The notes under the pieces: model-generated | Told to the model about the DNA's origin: nothing | Database searches by the model: none | The model's input: only the letters and a program-made list of their open reading frames with translations | Program-made: the position numbers and the translations under genes | Assembly: GCF_003479425.1 (NCBI RefSeq) | Contig: NZ_QUHC01000010.1 | Location: 62,001-126,000, forward strand | Direction of reading: 5' to 3' | Source of the DNA: Odoribacter sp. AF15-53 | Lineage (GTDB): Bacteria; Bacteroidota; Bacteroidia; Bacteroidales; Marinifilaceae | Length of the DNA stretch: 64,000 nt | Shown: in pieces, positions 25,866-33,715 of the stretch | How positions within the stretch are numbered: position 1 is the stretch's first letter | Layout: every line of letters starts with the position of its first letter

Positions 25866-28196
25866 ATGAAAGTATTGAATGTATATTTGTTGCTGTTGGT
25901 GACTTTGTTGTTTGTTTGTCCGGTTGTGGCGCAACAGGATGTAAAGCCCATGACTTACGAACAATTTAAGGAACAGAAAGATTTACAAACAGATAAAGGT
26001 TTTTACACGGTTTATCGTTTGAATGATCAGTATTATTTGGAAATCCCGGCAGAGGGACTGGGTAAAGAGGTGTTGATCACCACGCAGATTGCTCACGGCA
26101 TGGCAGCCTTTGTTTCCGAGGCTTCCGGGGTTATCCGGTTTTCAGAAGGACGGAACAATACGGTGCAGGTGGTTCGTAATCGCTTGACGGACATGGCTGC
26201 GGATTCCTTGGATATTTGTATGATGATGGCTTTGAAAAAGTCGGGTCTTGTCCCGATAGATTATACCTTCCCGATCGTGGCCCGGGGAGAGGACGGTAAA
26301 TCTGTCATCATCGAGTTGACGGGGGAATTGAATAATCCGGGGAGCGGGTTGTTTAATGTAAGTTCATATTATTGGCTGAGTCATCCGGATCCTTCCCGTT
26401 CCGGGGTGGACGGTTGGCGAATGCTTGATAAAGGTGTCGTGTTTTCAGTGACCCGCGGACAGTCGGATTATCAGTCGAATCCACAAACTCAAGAAGGACG
26501 GGATATTGCTACTAGGTATATTCTGGAGATGGTGATACAACAACTTCCGGAGAACAGGATGAAGCAGAGAATCAGTCATCCGGCTTACGGGTTCGAGACG
26601 ATAGGGGTTACGGAGTATGATACCAAAAAGTACGTGGCTCAAAAGAGAGAATATATCCGGAAATGGAATCTGACAGCTTCCGCGAAAGAGATAAAGAAGC
26701 AGAAAAGAGGGATAGCGATCGAACCGGAAAGACAGATTTGCGTGTATATTGATCCGGTGACTCCGGCTCCTTTCGCAGAGAGCATCAAGAATGGCGTGAA
26801 ACAGTGGGAGAGGGCTTTTGAAGCTGCCGGTTGGAAGAATGTCTTCCGTTTTAGTTCGGACGCGAAAGATGCTTCGTTGAGTTACGGGGCGATCTTGTTC
26901 CGTTGGGGAAGTGCTTATAATGGTATATATTCTTCCGTGATCGAGAATCCGGTGACCGGGGAGATTTTATGCGCCCGGGTGAACGTGATGGATATGGCGG
27001 CAGATGAGTTGCTGGGAATGTATTTCCTGCAATGTGGTTTGCTGGACGGGAGGATCAGGAAGGATTTGCATAGTCTGGCGGTCCGGCAGGATGTGTTAAC
27101 GGCACAAGTGGCATCGGCTTTTTCCGGGGTGCTGAAGATGAAGCCAAACAAAGCCGGGTATACGGTTTTCACGCCAGCTGATATTCGTTCGGAAAAGTGG
27201 CTGAACCGTTACGGGATAACGGCCTCTATCACTTCGGGAGTGACGTTTAATTACCTGGCACAACCGGGAGACGGGGTGAGCGTGAAGAATCTTTTTCCCC
27301 GGGTGTCTGTTTATGATTACGATGCTATCAAGTATGCCTATGGGAATAGTGATGCTTTACCTTCTATGCGGGGAGCTTTTTACGCTCCGGAAGATAAAGG
27401 AGATCCTTATGCTCAGGATGGTTTCTTGTCAAATGATATATTAAATGCAAGTATACAGGGTGTTGAGGCGGTGAAAAAGATTTATCCGCGATTGAGCGAG
27501 TGGATAAAACAGTTGCCCGATGATCAGAATGCGTGGAAGAACGTGTCGGATTTCACGGTGAAAGCGCAGGCTTTATTTCAAACGTATCTTACTCAAATTG
27601 TAAAATTAGTCGGGGGACGTTCCGTGCGGCCGATTATTAAAGGGGTGAATGAAACACGGGTGACTTACGTGCCCCGGGAACAACAGGAAGAGGCTTTGAA
27701 CTACTTGGAGTCGGCTATCTTGGGACAGTTCCCGGAATGGGTGCGGGTGAAAGAACTGGATCAGTCCGGGGTTTTCGATACGGATCAGATGATGGTCGGG
27801 TTGGCTGAAGCCTTGTTAAGGCATTTTATGAATAAGGAGGTGATGGAATCGCTTGTTGCCGGGGAGAGACGATTAGGGGAGAAGGCTTTTACGGCTAGGG
27901 AGTTGTTTGCTTACCTGGATCGGGTTGTTTTTGAGAATTTTGATCCAAGTGCGCCAGTGTCTACTTATAAACGGGGAGTTCAGGCTTGTTTTGTTTCGGA
28001 GTTTGCCCGTTTTATGGCTCAAAATAATATTTCTTTCGGGTTGTCGAACGGGGCTAACGGGGTATACCATGCTTATTTCGTGGAACTTGCCCGCAAGGTG
28101 AAGGATTTAAGCGAGAAACATCAGGACCCGTCAACCCGGAGTAATTATCAAGTGATGTTATTGAGAATGAACAGGGAATATTTTGATAAACAATAA
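25866..28196 (+). CDS. Metalloprotease paralogue lacking the HExxH zinc motif
   Basis: 776 residues, signal peptide (cleavage after PVVA). It aligns along its whole length with the preceding protease: DKGFYTVYRLNDQYYLEIPAEGL, VYIDPVTPAPFAESIKNGVKQWERAFEAAGWKN, TFNYLAQPGDG, FPRVSVYDYDAIKYAYG. Where the neighbour has THEVGHTLGLRHH, this protein reads VASAFSGVLKMKP, so no metal ligand remains. It is therefore probably a non-catalytic partner (substrate-binding, inhibitory or regulatory) and not a protease. The frame is intact, which argues against a recent pseudogene. It may form a heteromer with the active paralogue. Confidence 0.85.
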   Translation: MKVLNVYLLLLVTLLFVCPVVAQQDVKPMTYEQFKEQKDLQTDKGFYTVYRLNDQYYLEIPAEGLGKEVLITTQIAHGMAAFVSEASGVIRFSEGRNNTVQVVRNRLTDMAADSLDICMMMALKKSGLVPIDYTFPIVARGEDGKSVIIELTGELNNPGSGLFNVSSYYWLSHPDPSRSGVDGWRMLDKGVVFSVTRGQSDYQSNPQTQEGRDIATRYILEMVIQQLPENRMKQRISHPAYGFETIGVTEYDTKKYVAQKREYIRKWNLTASAKEIKKQKRGIAIEPERQICVYIDPVTPAPFAESIKNGVKQWERAFEAAGWKNVFRFSSDAKDASLSYGAILFRWGSAYNGIYSSVIENPVTGEILCARVNVMDMAADELLGMYFLQCGLLDGRIRKDLHSLAVRQDVLTAQVASAFSGVLKMKPNKAGYTVFTPADIRSEKWLNRYGITASITSGVTFNYLAQPGDGVSVKNLFPRVSVYDYDAIKYAYGNSDALPSMRGAFYAPEDKGDPYAQDGFLSNDILNASIQGVEAVKKIYPRLSEWIKQLPDDQNAWKNVSDFTVKAQALFQTYLTQIVKLVGGRSVRPIIKGVNETRVTYVPREQQEEALNYLESAILGQFPEWVRVKELDQSGVFDTDQMMVGLAEALLRHFMNKEVMESLVAGERRLGEKAFTARELFAYLDRVVFENFDPSAPVSTYKRGVQACFVSEFARFMAQNNISFGLSNGANGVYHAYFVELARKVKDLSEKHQDPSTRSNYQVMLLRMNREYFDKQ

Positions 28197-28201
28197 AGGA
28201 T

Positions 28202-31200
28202 ATGAAAAGGATTTTGTTTTTGCTTTGGGGATTGCTGGTATTTTACCAGGTTGAAGCGCAGAACCGGAAAATAGCGTTTGAGAAAACGACTTTGCGAGAG
28301 GCCTTGAATAAGGCCGCTTCCGAGAAAAAATTGACATTCGTGGACTGTTACACGGAATATTGCGGACCTTGCAAGACGATGGACGCGTTAGTGTTCACGT
28401 TGGATAGTGTTGCCGATTTCTTTAATTCCACGTTCGTGAACGTGAAGTTGGATATGTTGGCCGAGGATGGCAAACAATACGCGGATACGTATAAAATCGG
28501 GGCATATCCTTCTTTCTTGTTGTTGGATCAGGAGGGAAAGATCGTGTACAAGTTTGTCGGGGGCAAGACTGCGGACGTGTTCATGGCGGAGATCAGGAAA
28601 GGGATGAGGCCGGATAACCGGGTTGCCCGGATGAACGAGACTTATGCTTCGGGGAAGTATTCTAATGATTTTTTGCGGGAATATGTTCAGTTGAAGTTAC
28701 AGTTGCTTGAACGAGAGGAGTGTCTTCGGCTTGGAAAAGAGTATTTTGATCGGCTCACGCCCCGGGAGCGGTTGAAGGCTGAAAACTGGTTCTTGTTCGA
28801 GGATCGGGTTTTGGGTGGTGTTAATAGCGCGAATATGCGTTATTTATTGGAGCATTGGCAAGAGTTCGTAAAAGAGTTCGGGGAGGACAAGGTGTTTGAC
28901 CGGATTACTTCGCTTTACAGGGATATGACGGAATGGGTGTTGCAGGGTTGGTATTTCAATGATTTCGAGCGTAAGCCGGAAGATTTCGAGTATTATAAAC
29001 AAAGAATAGCGGCAATCCCGGTTCATTTCCAGCAGGATTACCTGATCATGATGGACGTGAGCAAGGCCGTTTGCGAGGGGGATAAGTCGACGGCCCGGAA
29101 ACTTCTGGAGGATCATATCGCTGATTTTGACAAGAAAAATCAACAAGTGATGTTCGGGGGAATGTCTTTATTCCCGTTACATGAAGGAAAACATGATCCG
29201 CAATTGTTGAATATTGCCCGTAAAGTGGTGCAAAGCGATGGGGCAACGAATCTGGTGAATTATTTTAAGTCGATTTTGAGTCCGGATGAGGTGTACTCGG
29301 GCGAAAAGTATGACGTGCAGAATTTGAAGGACAAGATTGGTTCCACGATGATCGTTCCCTTTTTTCACCCGACAAAGCCGTTATTCTGGTACGTGTGGGA
29401 TGATGGTTCGGGGAAACGGGCTTATTATGCCTATGACATCCGGACGGGGAAACGGGAATTGTATGATCAGGAAGTGGTTGACAGTCTGGTGCGGGATATG
29501 TTTCCGGAACAAGAGGAGAGTGTTTACTATTCCCCGGAATTTGAAGGAGATGAATTGTTAGCTAAATTGCAGGTTCGGGGAAAGACATTCGTGTATGATG
29601 CACGAAAACGAGTATTATTACCTTCCAAACCCAAGAAATACCCGGAAGTTCGACCGTACGGGGTATCTCCGGATTTAAAGTACGAGTTGATCACGAAAGA
29701 ACATAATCTCTGGTTGGTGAATAAAGATCAGAAGAAACAGGTACAACTTACTTTTGACGGGGGGGATGATTACGAATTTGAAATTCCGGATATCGAGTGG
29801 TTGACGGAAGACGGGACTTTTTACATCACGAGAAAAGATGAACGTCAGGTGAGAACTTTCCCCCTGGTGTATTCTCTTCGGGAACCGACACCCGTTGTTT
29901 CCGAGTATAAATACGAGTTACCGGGAGATACGCTTGTGTTGAGGCAGGAGTTGTTTGTCGGTAATGTCAGAACGGGTGATTTTAAAAAGGTCGACGTGGA
30001 ACGGTGGCGAGGGCAGTTGTTGGAAGTGCTGAAAGTAGCTGATGTGCATGATCGGGTATTTTTTATTCGCAAGAAGGGAACGCGAGATGAATTCGAGTTG
30101 TGTTCCGCGGATGCGAAGACGGGGGAAGTGAAAGTGATACTACACGAGGTTAGTAAACCGTATCTGAATGAAGAGTTATTCAGTTGTCGGGTGGTGAACG
30201 GGGGGAAAGATATTTTCCTGTGGTCGGATCGTTCCGGTTGGGGGCATTATTATCATTATTCCGGTGAAGGGAAGTTGTTGAACGCGGTTACTTCGGGAGA
30301 GTGGACGGCCGGGAGAATCATGAAGATTGACACGGAGAAGAAACAGATCTACCTGTATGGATACGGCAAAGAGAAAGGGCGTAATCCGAATTATACTTTC
30401 GCGTATCGTGTCGGTTTCAACGGGAAGAAAATAACCCTGTTGACACCGGAAAATGCAACCCACGGGGTGTTTATTCATTTGCCCGGGAATCTGATTGTTG
30501 ATAATTTTTCCCGGATAGATACGATACCGCGCATCTCCGTGCGGGACGGTAACGGACGTTTGTTGACGGTGCTGGAAGAGGCGGATGTTTCCAAGCTGTT
30601 GGAATACGGGTGGAAGTTCCCGGAACAGTTTACCGTGAAGGCTGCTGACGGGAAGACGGATTTGTACGGGATCATGTGGAAACCTTATGATTTTGATCCC
30701 TCGAAGAAATACCCGATCGTGTCGCAGGTGTACCCCGGGCCACAGACGGAGACCGTGTGGACGGACTTTACGGTGTTTGACCGTTATAATAACACGGCTT
30801 TGGCTCAACGGGGTATTATCGTGGTTTGTTTCGGACACCGGGGTGGTTCGCCTTTCCGGGATAAAGCGTACGCCACGTACGGGTATGGAAATTTGAGGGA
30901 TTACGCTCTGGCGGATGACAAGTACGGCATCGAGCAGTTGGGACGAGAATACGCGTTTATTGACACGAATCGGGTAGGTATTTTCGGTCATTCCGGGGGT
31001 GGTATGATGGCTTTTGCCGCTATTTGTACTTACCCGGATTTTTATAAGGTTGCCGTGGTTTCTTCCGGGAATCATGATAATCGTATTTATAACCGTACTT
31101 GGGGAGAGACTTACCAGGGGATAGGCAATGATCATAAATTTACCGTTAAAACGAATCAGGAGTTGGCGAAATATTTGAAAGGACATTTACTCTTGGTTAC

Positions 31201-31387
31201 GGGTGAGGTGGATAATAACGTGCATCCGGCTAACACGTTCCGGGTGGCGAATGAATTGATCCTGCAAGGAAAGGACTTCGATTTGCTGGTGTTACCGGGA
31301 CAAGGACATGGGTATGATGGCCCTTATAAGGCTTATTTTGAAAAGAAGAAGAGGGATTATTTCTCGAAATACTTGTTGAATAAATAA
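28202..31387 (+). CDS. Thioredoxin-S9 prolyl oligopeptidase/DPP-IV fusion
   Basis: 1061 residues, signal peptide (cleavage after QVEA). The N-terminal thioredoxin-like domain (~20-140) has Cys54-Gly-Pro-Cys57 and the cis-Pro segment AYPSFLLLD. A helical linker (~140-370) and a beta-propeller-like DPP-IV N-region (~370-800) follow. The S9 alpha/beta-hydrolase domain (~810-1061) has the triad Ser931 (GHSGGG), Asp1004 (GEVDNNV) and His1036 (GQGHGYDG). It would remove dipeptides from peptides in the periplasm. The attached redox domain may reduce substrate disulfides or maintain the enzyme. Last gene of the SusC-1 operon, 5 bases after the inactive paralogue. A terminator follows. Confidence 0.9.
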   Translation: MKRILFLLWGLLVFYQVEAQNRKIAFEKTTLREALNKAASEKKLTFVDCYTEYCGPCKTMDALVFTLDSVADFFNSTFVNVKLDMLAEDGKQYADTYKIGAYPSFLLLDQEGKIVYKFVGGKTADVFMAEIRKGMRPDNRVARMNETYASGKYSNDFLREYVQLKLQLLEREECLRLGKEYFDRLTPRERLKAENWFLFEDRVLGGVNSANMRYLLEHWQEFVKEFGEDKVFDRITSLYRDMTEWVLQGWYFNDFERKPEDFEYYKQRIAAIPVHFQQDYLIMMDVSKAVCEGDKSTARKLLEDHIADFDKKNQQVMFGGMSLFPLHEGKHDPQLLNIARKVVQSDGATNLVNYFKSILSPDEVYSGEKYDVQNLKDKIGSTMIVPFFHPTKPLFWYVWDDGSGKRAYYAYDIRTGKRELYDQEVVDSLVRDMFPEQEESVYYSPEFEGDELLAKLQVRGKTFVYDARKRVLLPSKPKKYPEVRPYGVSPDLKYELITKEHNLWLVNKDQKKQVQLTFDGGDDYEFEIPDIEWLTEDGTFYITRKDERQVRTFPLVYSLREPTPVVSEYKYELPGDTLVLRQELFVGNVRTGDFKKVDVERWRGQLLEVLKVADVHDRVFFIRKKGTRDEFELCSADAKTGEVKVILHEVSKPYLNEELFSCRVVNGGKDIFLWSDRSGWGHYYHYSGEGKLLNAVTSGEWTAGRIMKIDTEKKQIYLYGYGKEKGRNPNYTFAYRVGFNGKKITLLTPENATHGVFIHLPGNLIVDNFSRIDTIPRISVRDGNGRLLTVLEEADVSKLLEYGWKFPEQFTVKAADGKTDLYGIMWKPYDFDPSKKYPIVSQVYPGPQTETVWTDFTVFDRYNNTALAQRGIIVVCFGHRGGSPFRDKAYATYGYGNLRDYALADDKYGIEQLGREYAFIDTNRVGIFGHSGGGMMAFAAICTYPDFYKVAVVSSGNHDNRIYNRTWGETYQGIGNDHKFTVKTNQELAKYLKGHLLLVTGEVDNNVHPANTFRVANELILQGKDFDLLVLPGQGHGYDGPYKAYFEKKKRDYFSKYLLNK

Positions 31388-31411
31388 TTGTAATACAGTT
31401 TGTAAATTGTG

Positions 31412-31457
31412 AAGGAGAGATTTCCGGTGAAAACGGATTTCTCTTCTTTCGTTTTTT
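31412..31457 (+). terminator. Rho-independent terminator after the S9 peptidase gene
   Basis: An imperfect stem (31412-31426 with 31434-31448; two T-T mismatches and one G-T wobble, 7-base loop) is followed by TTTTTT at 31452-31457. It ends the SusC-1 protease operon. Confidence 0.65.
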
Positions 31458-31559
31458 ATCGTGTCGGGTAAATGCGTTTGCCTCGAAGGGAGTAAGGGTT
31501 GGAAGGTAGACGATGGTATCCCGCACCGTAGTCTCGCCGGTGTCTCACTAGTAAGTTCA

Positions 31560-31720
31560 TTGAAAGTTAACTGAAAGTTGATTGGAAATTGATTGAATAT
31601 TCAATCGAAGTATAATCGAAGCCTAATTGATGTATAATCGAAGCATTAGTGAAACACTAGTGAATCAACGGTTTATCTCCGGTGCGTGTGTGGTGGAATA
31701 CTAGTGAAGAATCTTCGGTT
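31560..31720. repeat. Degenerate short-repeat tract
   Basis: GTATAATCGAAGC occurs at 31610-31622 and 31632-31644. Around it there are several variants of TTGATTGAA, GAAAGTT and ACTAGTGAA. No reading frame continues through it. It may be an array of binding sites or decayed repeats. Confidence 0.55.
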
Positions 31721-31811
31721 TTTATGAACTTTACGGACTCGGGCGAAAGTGTTTTCGCACGTTTGTTCTGGTTGAATGGGGAGGAATATTCGTGTTGTTT
31801 ATGATTTTTCC

Positions 31812-31819
31812 TATATTTG
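31812..31819 (+). promoter_or_regulatory. Candidate -7 box for the second ECF sigma gene
   Basis: TATATTTG matches TAnnTTTG. Transcription would begin near 31826. That supports the ATG at 31837 as the start, not the upstream in-frame ATG at 31792. No -33 element at normal spacing. Confidence 0.4.
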
Positions 31820-31836
31820 TGATCTATTTATGCACG

Positions 31837-32403
31837 ATGGATAAAGCGGAAACAATATTGAATATGTTTAAGGTTGCGGAAAAGGAGGCTTTTCAGTTAC
31901 TTTATAGCTCGTATTATGAGACGTTGGTGCTTTTTGCCAATCAGATTATAGATGATTCACAAGCGGCAGAGGATATCGTGCAGGATTGTCTGGTGAAGTT
32001 CTGGATTTCCAAGCGATACAGAACGTTGGAGTCCGGTCTGGATAAATATATATTTCAGGCGGTAAAGTTTTCTTCATTGAATTACGTGAGGGGAGATAGG
32101 AGAAAGAAGAATCTTCACGAGAATGTAATCCGGGAAATGATGTCTGAAGAAGATTTGCCGGAGGAAGAAAATGTCGAGATTTTGGAGATGGTTTACAAGG
32201 TGATTGACTTGTTGCCGGAGGAGAGACGTCATATATTCCTGATGGTTTTCGTGGATGGAATGTCATATCAGGAAGTGGCGGATCAACTGCAAATATCTAA
32301 GAATACGGTAAAGACACAGTTAAGTCGTTCTTTAAAATTTCTTCGTGATACCTTGAAAGACAGGTATAATGCTTTCCTTTTATTTTTTATTCTAAAAAAA
32401 TAG
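31837..32403 (+). CDS. ECF RNA polymerase sigma factor (locus 2)
   Basis: 188 residues from the ATG at 31837; the frame is open to 31792, but that extension (FMIFPIFVIYL) is hydrophobic and lies before the likely transcription start. Region 2: EAFQLLYSSYYETLVLFANQIIDD, AEDIVQDCLVKFW, YIFQAVKFSSLNYVRGDRRKK. Region 4: LPEERRHIFLMVFVDGMSYQEVADQLQISKNTVKTQLSRSLKFLRD. It is the usual Bacteroidetes SusC-linked ECF type. fecR starts 56 bases downstream. Confidence 0.92.
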   Translation: MDKAETILNMFKVAEKEAFQLLYSSYYETLVLFANQIIDDSQAAEDIVQDCLVKFWISKRYRTLESGLDKYIFQAVKFSSLNYVRGDRRKKNLHENVIREMMSEEDLPEEENVEILEMVYKVIDLLPEERRHIFLMVFVDGMSYQEVADQLQISKNTVKTQLSRSLKFLRDTLKDRYNAFLLFFILKK

Positions 32404-32411
32404 ACTTTTCC

Positions 32412-32442
32412 TGTCACCCTTTTTTATTTCGGCGGTGATTAT
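32412..32442 (+). promoter_or_regulatory. Candidate ECF-type promoter upstream of fecR 2
   Basis: TGTCACCC at 32412-32419 and GTGATTAT at 32435-32442. It matches the element in the first sigma-fecR gap in sequence and position (a few bases after the sigma stop). Probably the autoregulated promoter of the fecR-susCD operon. Confidence 0.42.
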
Positions 32443-32459
32443 AGGGAAAATGGTCAAGA

Positions 32460-33611
32460 ATGAGAGAAATTGAAGATATTTTAGTGGATTATTTTGCCGG
32501 GGAAGAACTTTCACCGGAGGAGTCCCGTGTGTTGGCGGAATGGCTGGAACAAGAAACTAACATGAGATTGACATCTACTTTACAAGGGATGCGAAAAGGG
32601 ATAGGGATCAGGAAGAGGTTACATCGTGAACCGGAACGGGGAATGCGTTCTATTTGGCATAAAGTGAATGCTCGAAGTGGAAGAAGAAGGTTATTTTACC
32701 AGTATTCGGCGGCAGCTTGTCTCCTGTTATCATTGGGCATGGCATGGCTGTATTGGGGAACTTCGGACATGCGACCGGAGGCCGAACAAGTAGTGACCAC
32801 GAAGTCAATTGATGGGAAGTCATTTGCCCGGTTGAAGTTGGCGAATGGTGAAGTGATTTCGTTACACGCGAACCGGGATGAGGTGATTGTAGCCGATAGT
32901 TTTATGAAGGTGGAAAATACTAATAATACCCTTGTCTATAATAAGCATACGATAAAGAAGGAAGTTGAATTCAACACGCTGACGGTTCCTTTGGGGGCGG
33001 AGTACAATGTTATACTTGCCGACGGGACAAAGGTATATTTGAATGCCGGGTCGGAATTGCGTTTCCCGGTTGTTTTTTCCGGGAATACCAGAGAAGTGTA
33101 CCTGGAGGGTGAAGGATATTTCGAGGTGGCCAAAGATTCGGTCAAAAGATTTGAAGTGCACGCGTCGGGTATGACGGCCGTCGTGCTGGGTACTTCTTTT
33201 AACGTGAAAGCGTATGCAGATCAGGAGCATGTGGCAACAACGCTGGAAGAAGGACATTTAAAGATCGTGTGCGGCGATCGGGAAGAGTATGATTTATTAC
33301 CCGGGAATCAGGTGTGCTATGATAGAGGGACGGGAGAGTCTGCTATGAAAAAAGTGGATACGAAGTATTACACCTCGTGGAAAGACGGGTACTATTCGTT
33401 TAACGAGATGCCGTTGGAAGAGGTCTTGGAAATGTTGTCGAAATGGTACGATTTGAAGGTCTTCTACGTGGATGAGGAAGTGAAGGAATACGAGTTCTCG
33501 GGACGTTTGAAACGTTATGATGATTTCGGTTATTTATTAAGTAAGTTTGAGGAAACCGGAGTTGTCGAGTTTATTATTAAAGATAATGTGATTACAGTCA
33601 GGAAAAAATAA
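32460..33611 (+). CDS. FecR-family anti-sigma factor (locus 2)
   Basis: 383 residues. A cytoplasmic N-terminus precedes a transmembrane segment (~81-99, QYSAAACLLLSLGMAWLYW). The periplasmic FecR domain (~170-275) contains VPLGAEYNVILADGTKVYLNAGSELRFPV and EGEGYFEVAKDSVKRFEVHA. The C-terminal DUF4974 domain (~310-383) contains PLEEVLEMLSKWYDLKVFYV and FSGRLKRYDDFGYLLSKFEETG. It should restrain the adjacent ECF sigma until the SusC-2 STN domain signals. A hairpin begins two bases after its stop. Confidence 0.93.
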   Translation: MREIEDILVDYFAGEELSPEESRVLAEWLEQETNMRLTSTLQGMRKGIGIRKRLHREPERGMRSIWHKVNARSGRRRLFYQYSAAACLLLSLGMAWLYWGTSDMRPEAEQVVTTKSIDGKSFARLKLANGEVISLHANRDEVIVADSFMKVENTNNTLVYNKHTIKKEVEFNTLTVPLGAEYNVILADGTKVYLNAGSELRFPVVFSGNTREVYLEGEGYFEVAKDSVKRFEVHASGMTAVVLGTSFNVKAYADQEHVATTLEEGHLKIVCGDREEYDLLPGNQVCYDRGTGESAMKKVDTKYYTSWKDGYYSFNEMPLEEVLEMLSKWYDLKVFYVDEEVKEYEFSGRLKRYDDFGYLLSKFEETGVVEFIIKDNVITVRKK

Positions 33612-33612
33612 T

Positions 33613-33639
33613 GGGTTGAAAACCGATAGTTTCCAACCC
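33613..33639 (+). promoter_or_regulatory. Hairpin between fecR 2 and susC 2
   Basis: GGGTTGAAAAC (33613-33623) pairs with GTTTCCAACCC (33629-33639): 11 positions, one mismatch, 5-base loop. No T-run follows. It takes the same position as the hairpins in the other two fecR-susC gaps. Confidence 0.55.
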
Positions 33640-33715
33640 GTTAAATTCATTATATCTTCTCTGCCCGTGGAAAGAACGAGAAGTATATATTGTTGAATTT
33701 TAATACTACAAATCT

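Larger units (their letters stand above)
31388..31836. other. Intergenic region between SusC loci 1 and 2
   Basis: 449 bp without a convincing gene. It holds a terminator (31412-31457), an AT-rich stretch of degenerate short repeats (~31560-31720), and a -7-like promoter box (31812-31819) just before the second sigma gene. Confidence 0.6.

Noticed and set aside
30176..31186. 336-residue minus-strand frame
   Set aside because: Antisense to the S9 peptidase catalytic domain; a shadow of biased codon use.
31560..31720. CRISPR array
   Set aside because: Repeats are short, degenerate and unevenly spaced; there are no spacers of uniform length and no cas genes.
31792..31836. 15-residue N-terminal extension of the second sigma factor
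   Set aside because: The hydrophobic extension is unlike ECF sigma N-termini, and the -7 box lies inside it.
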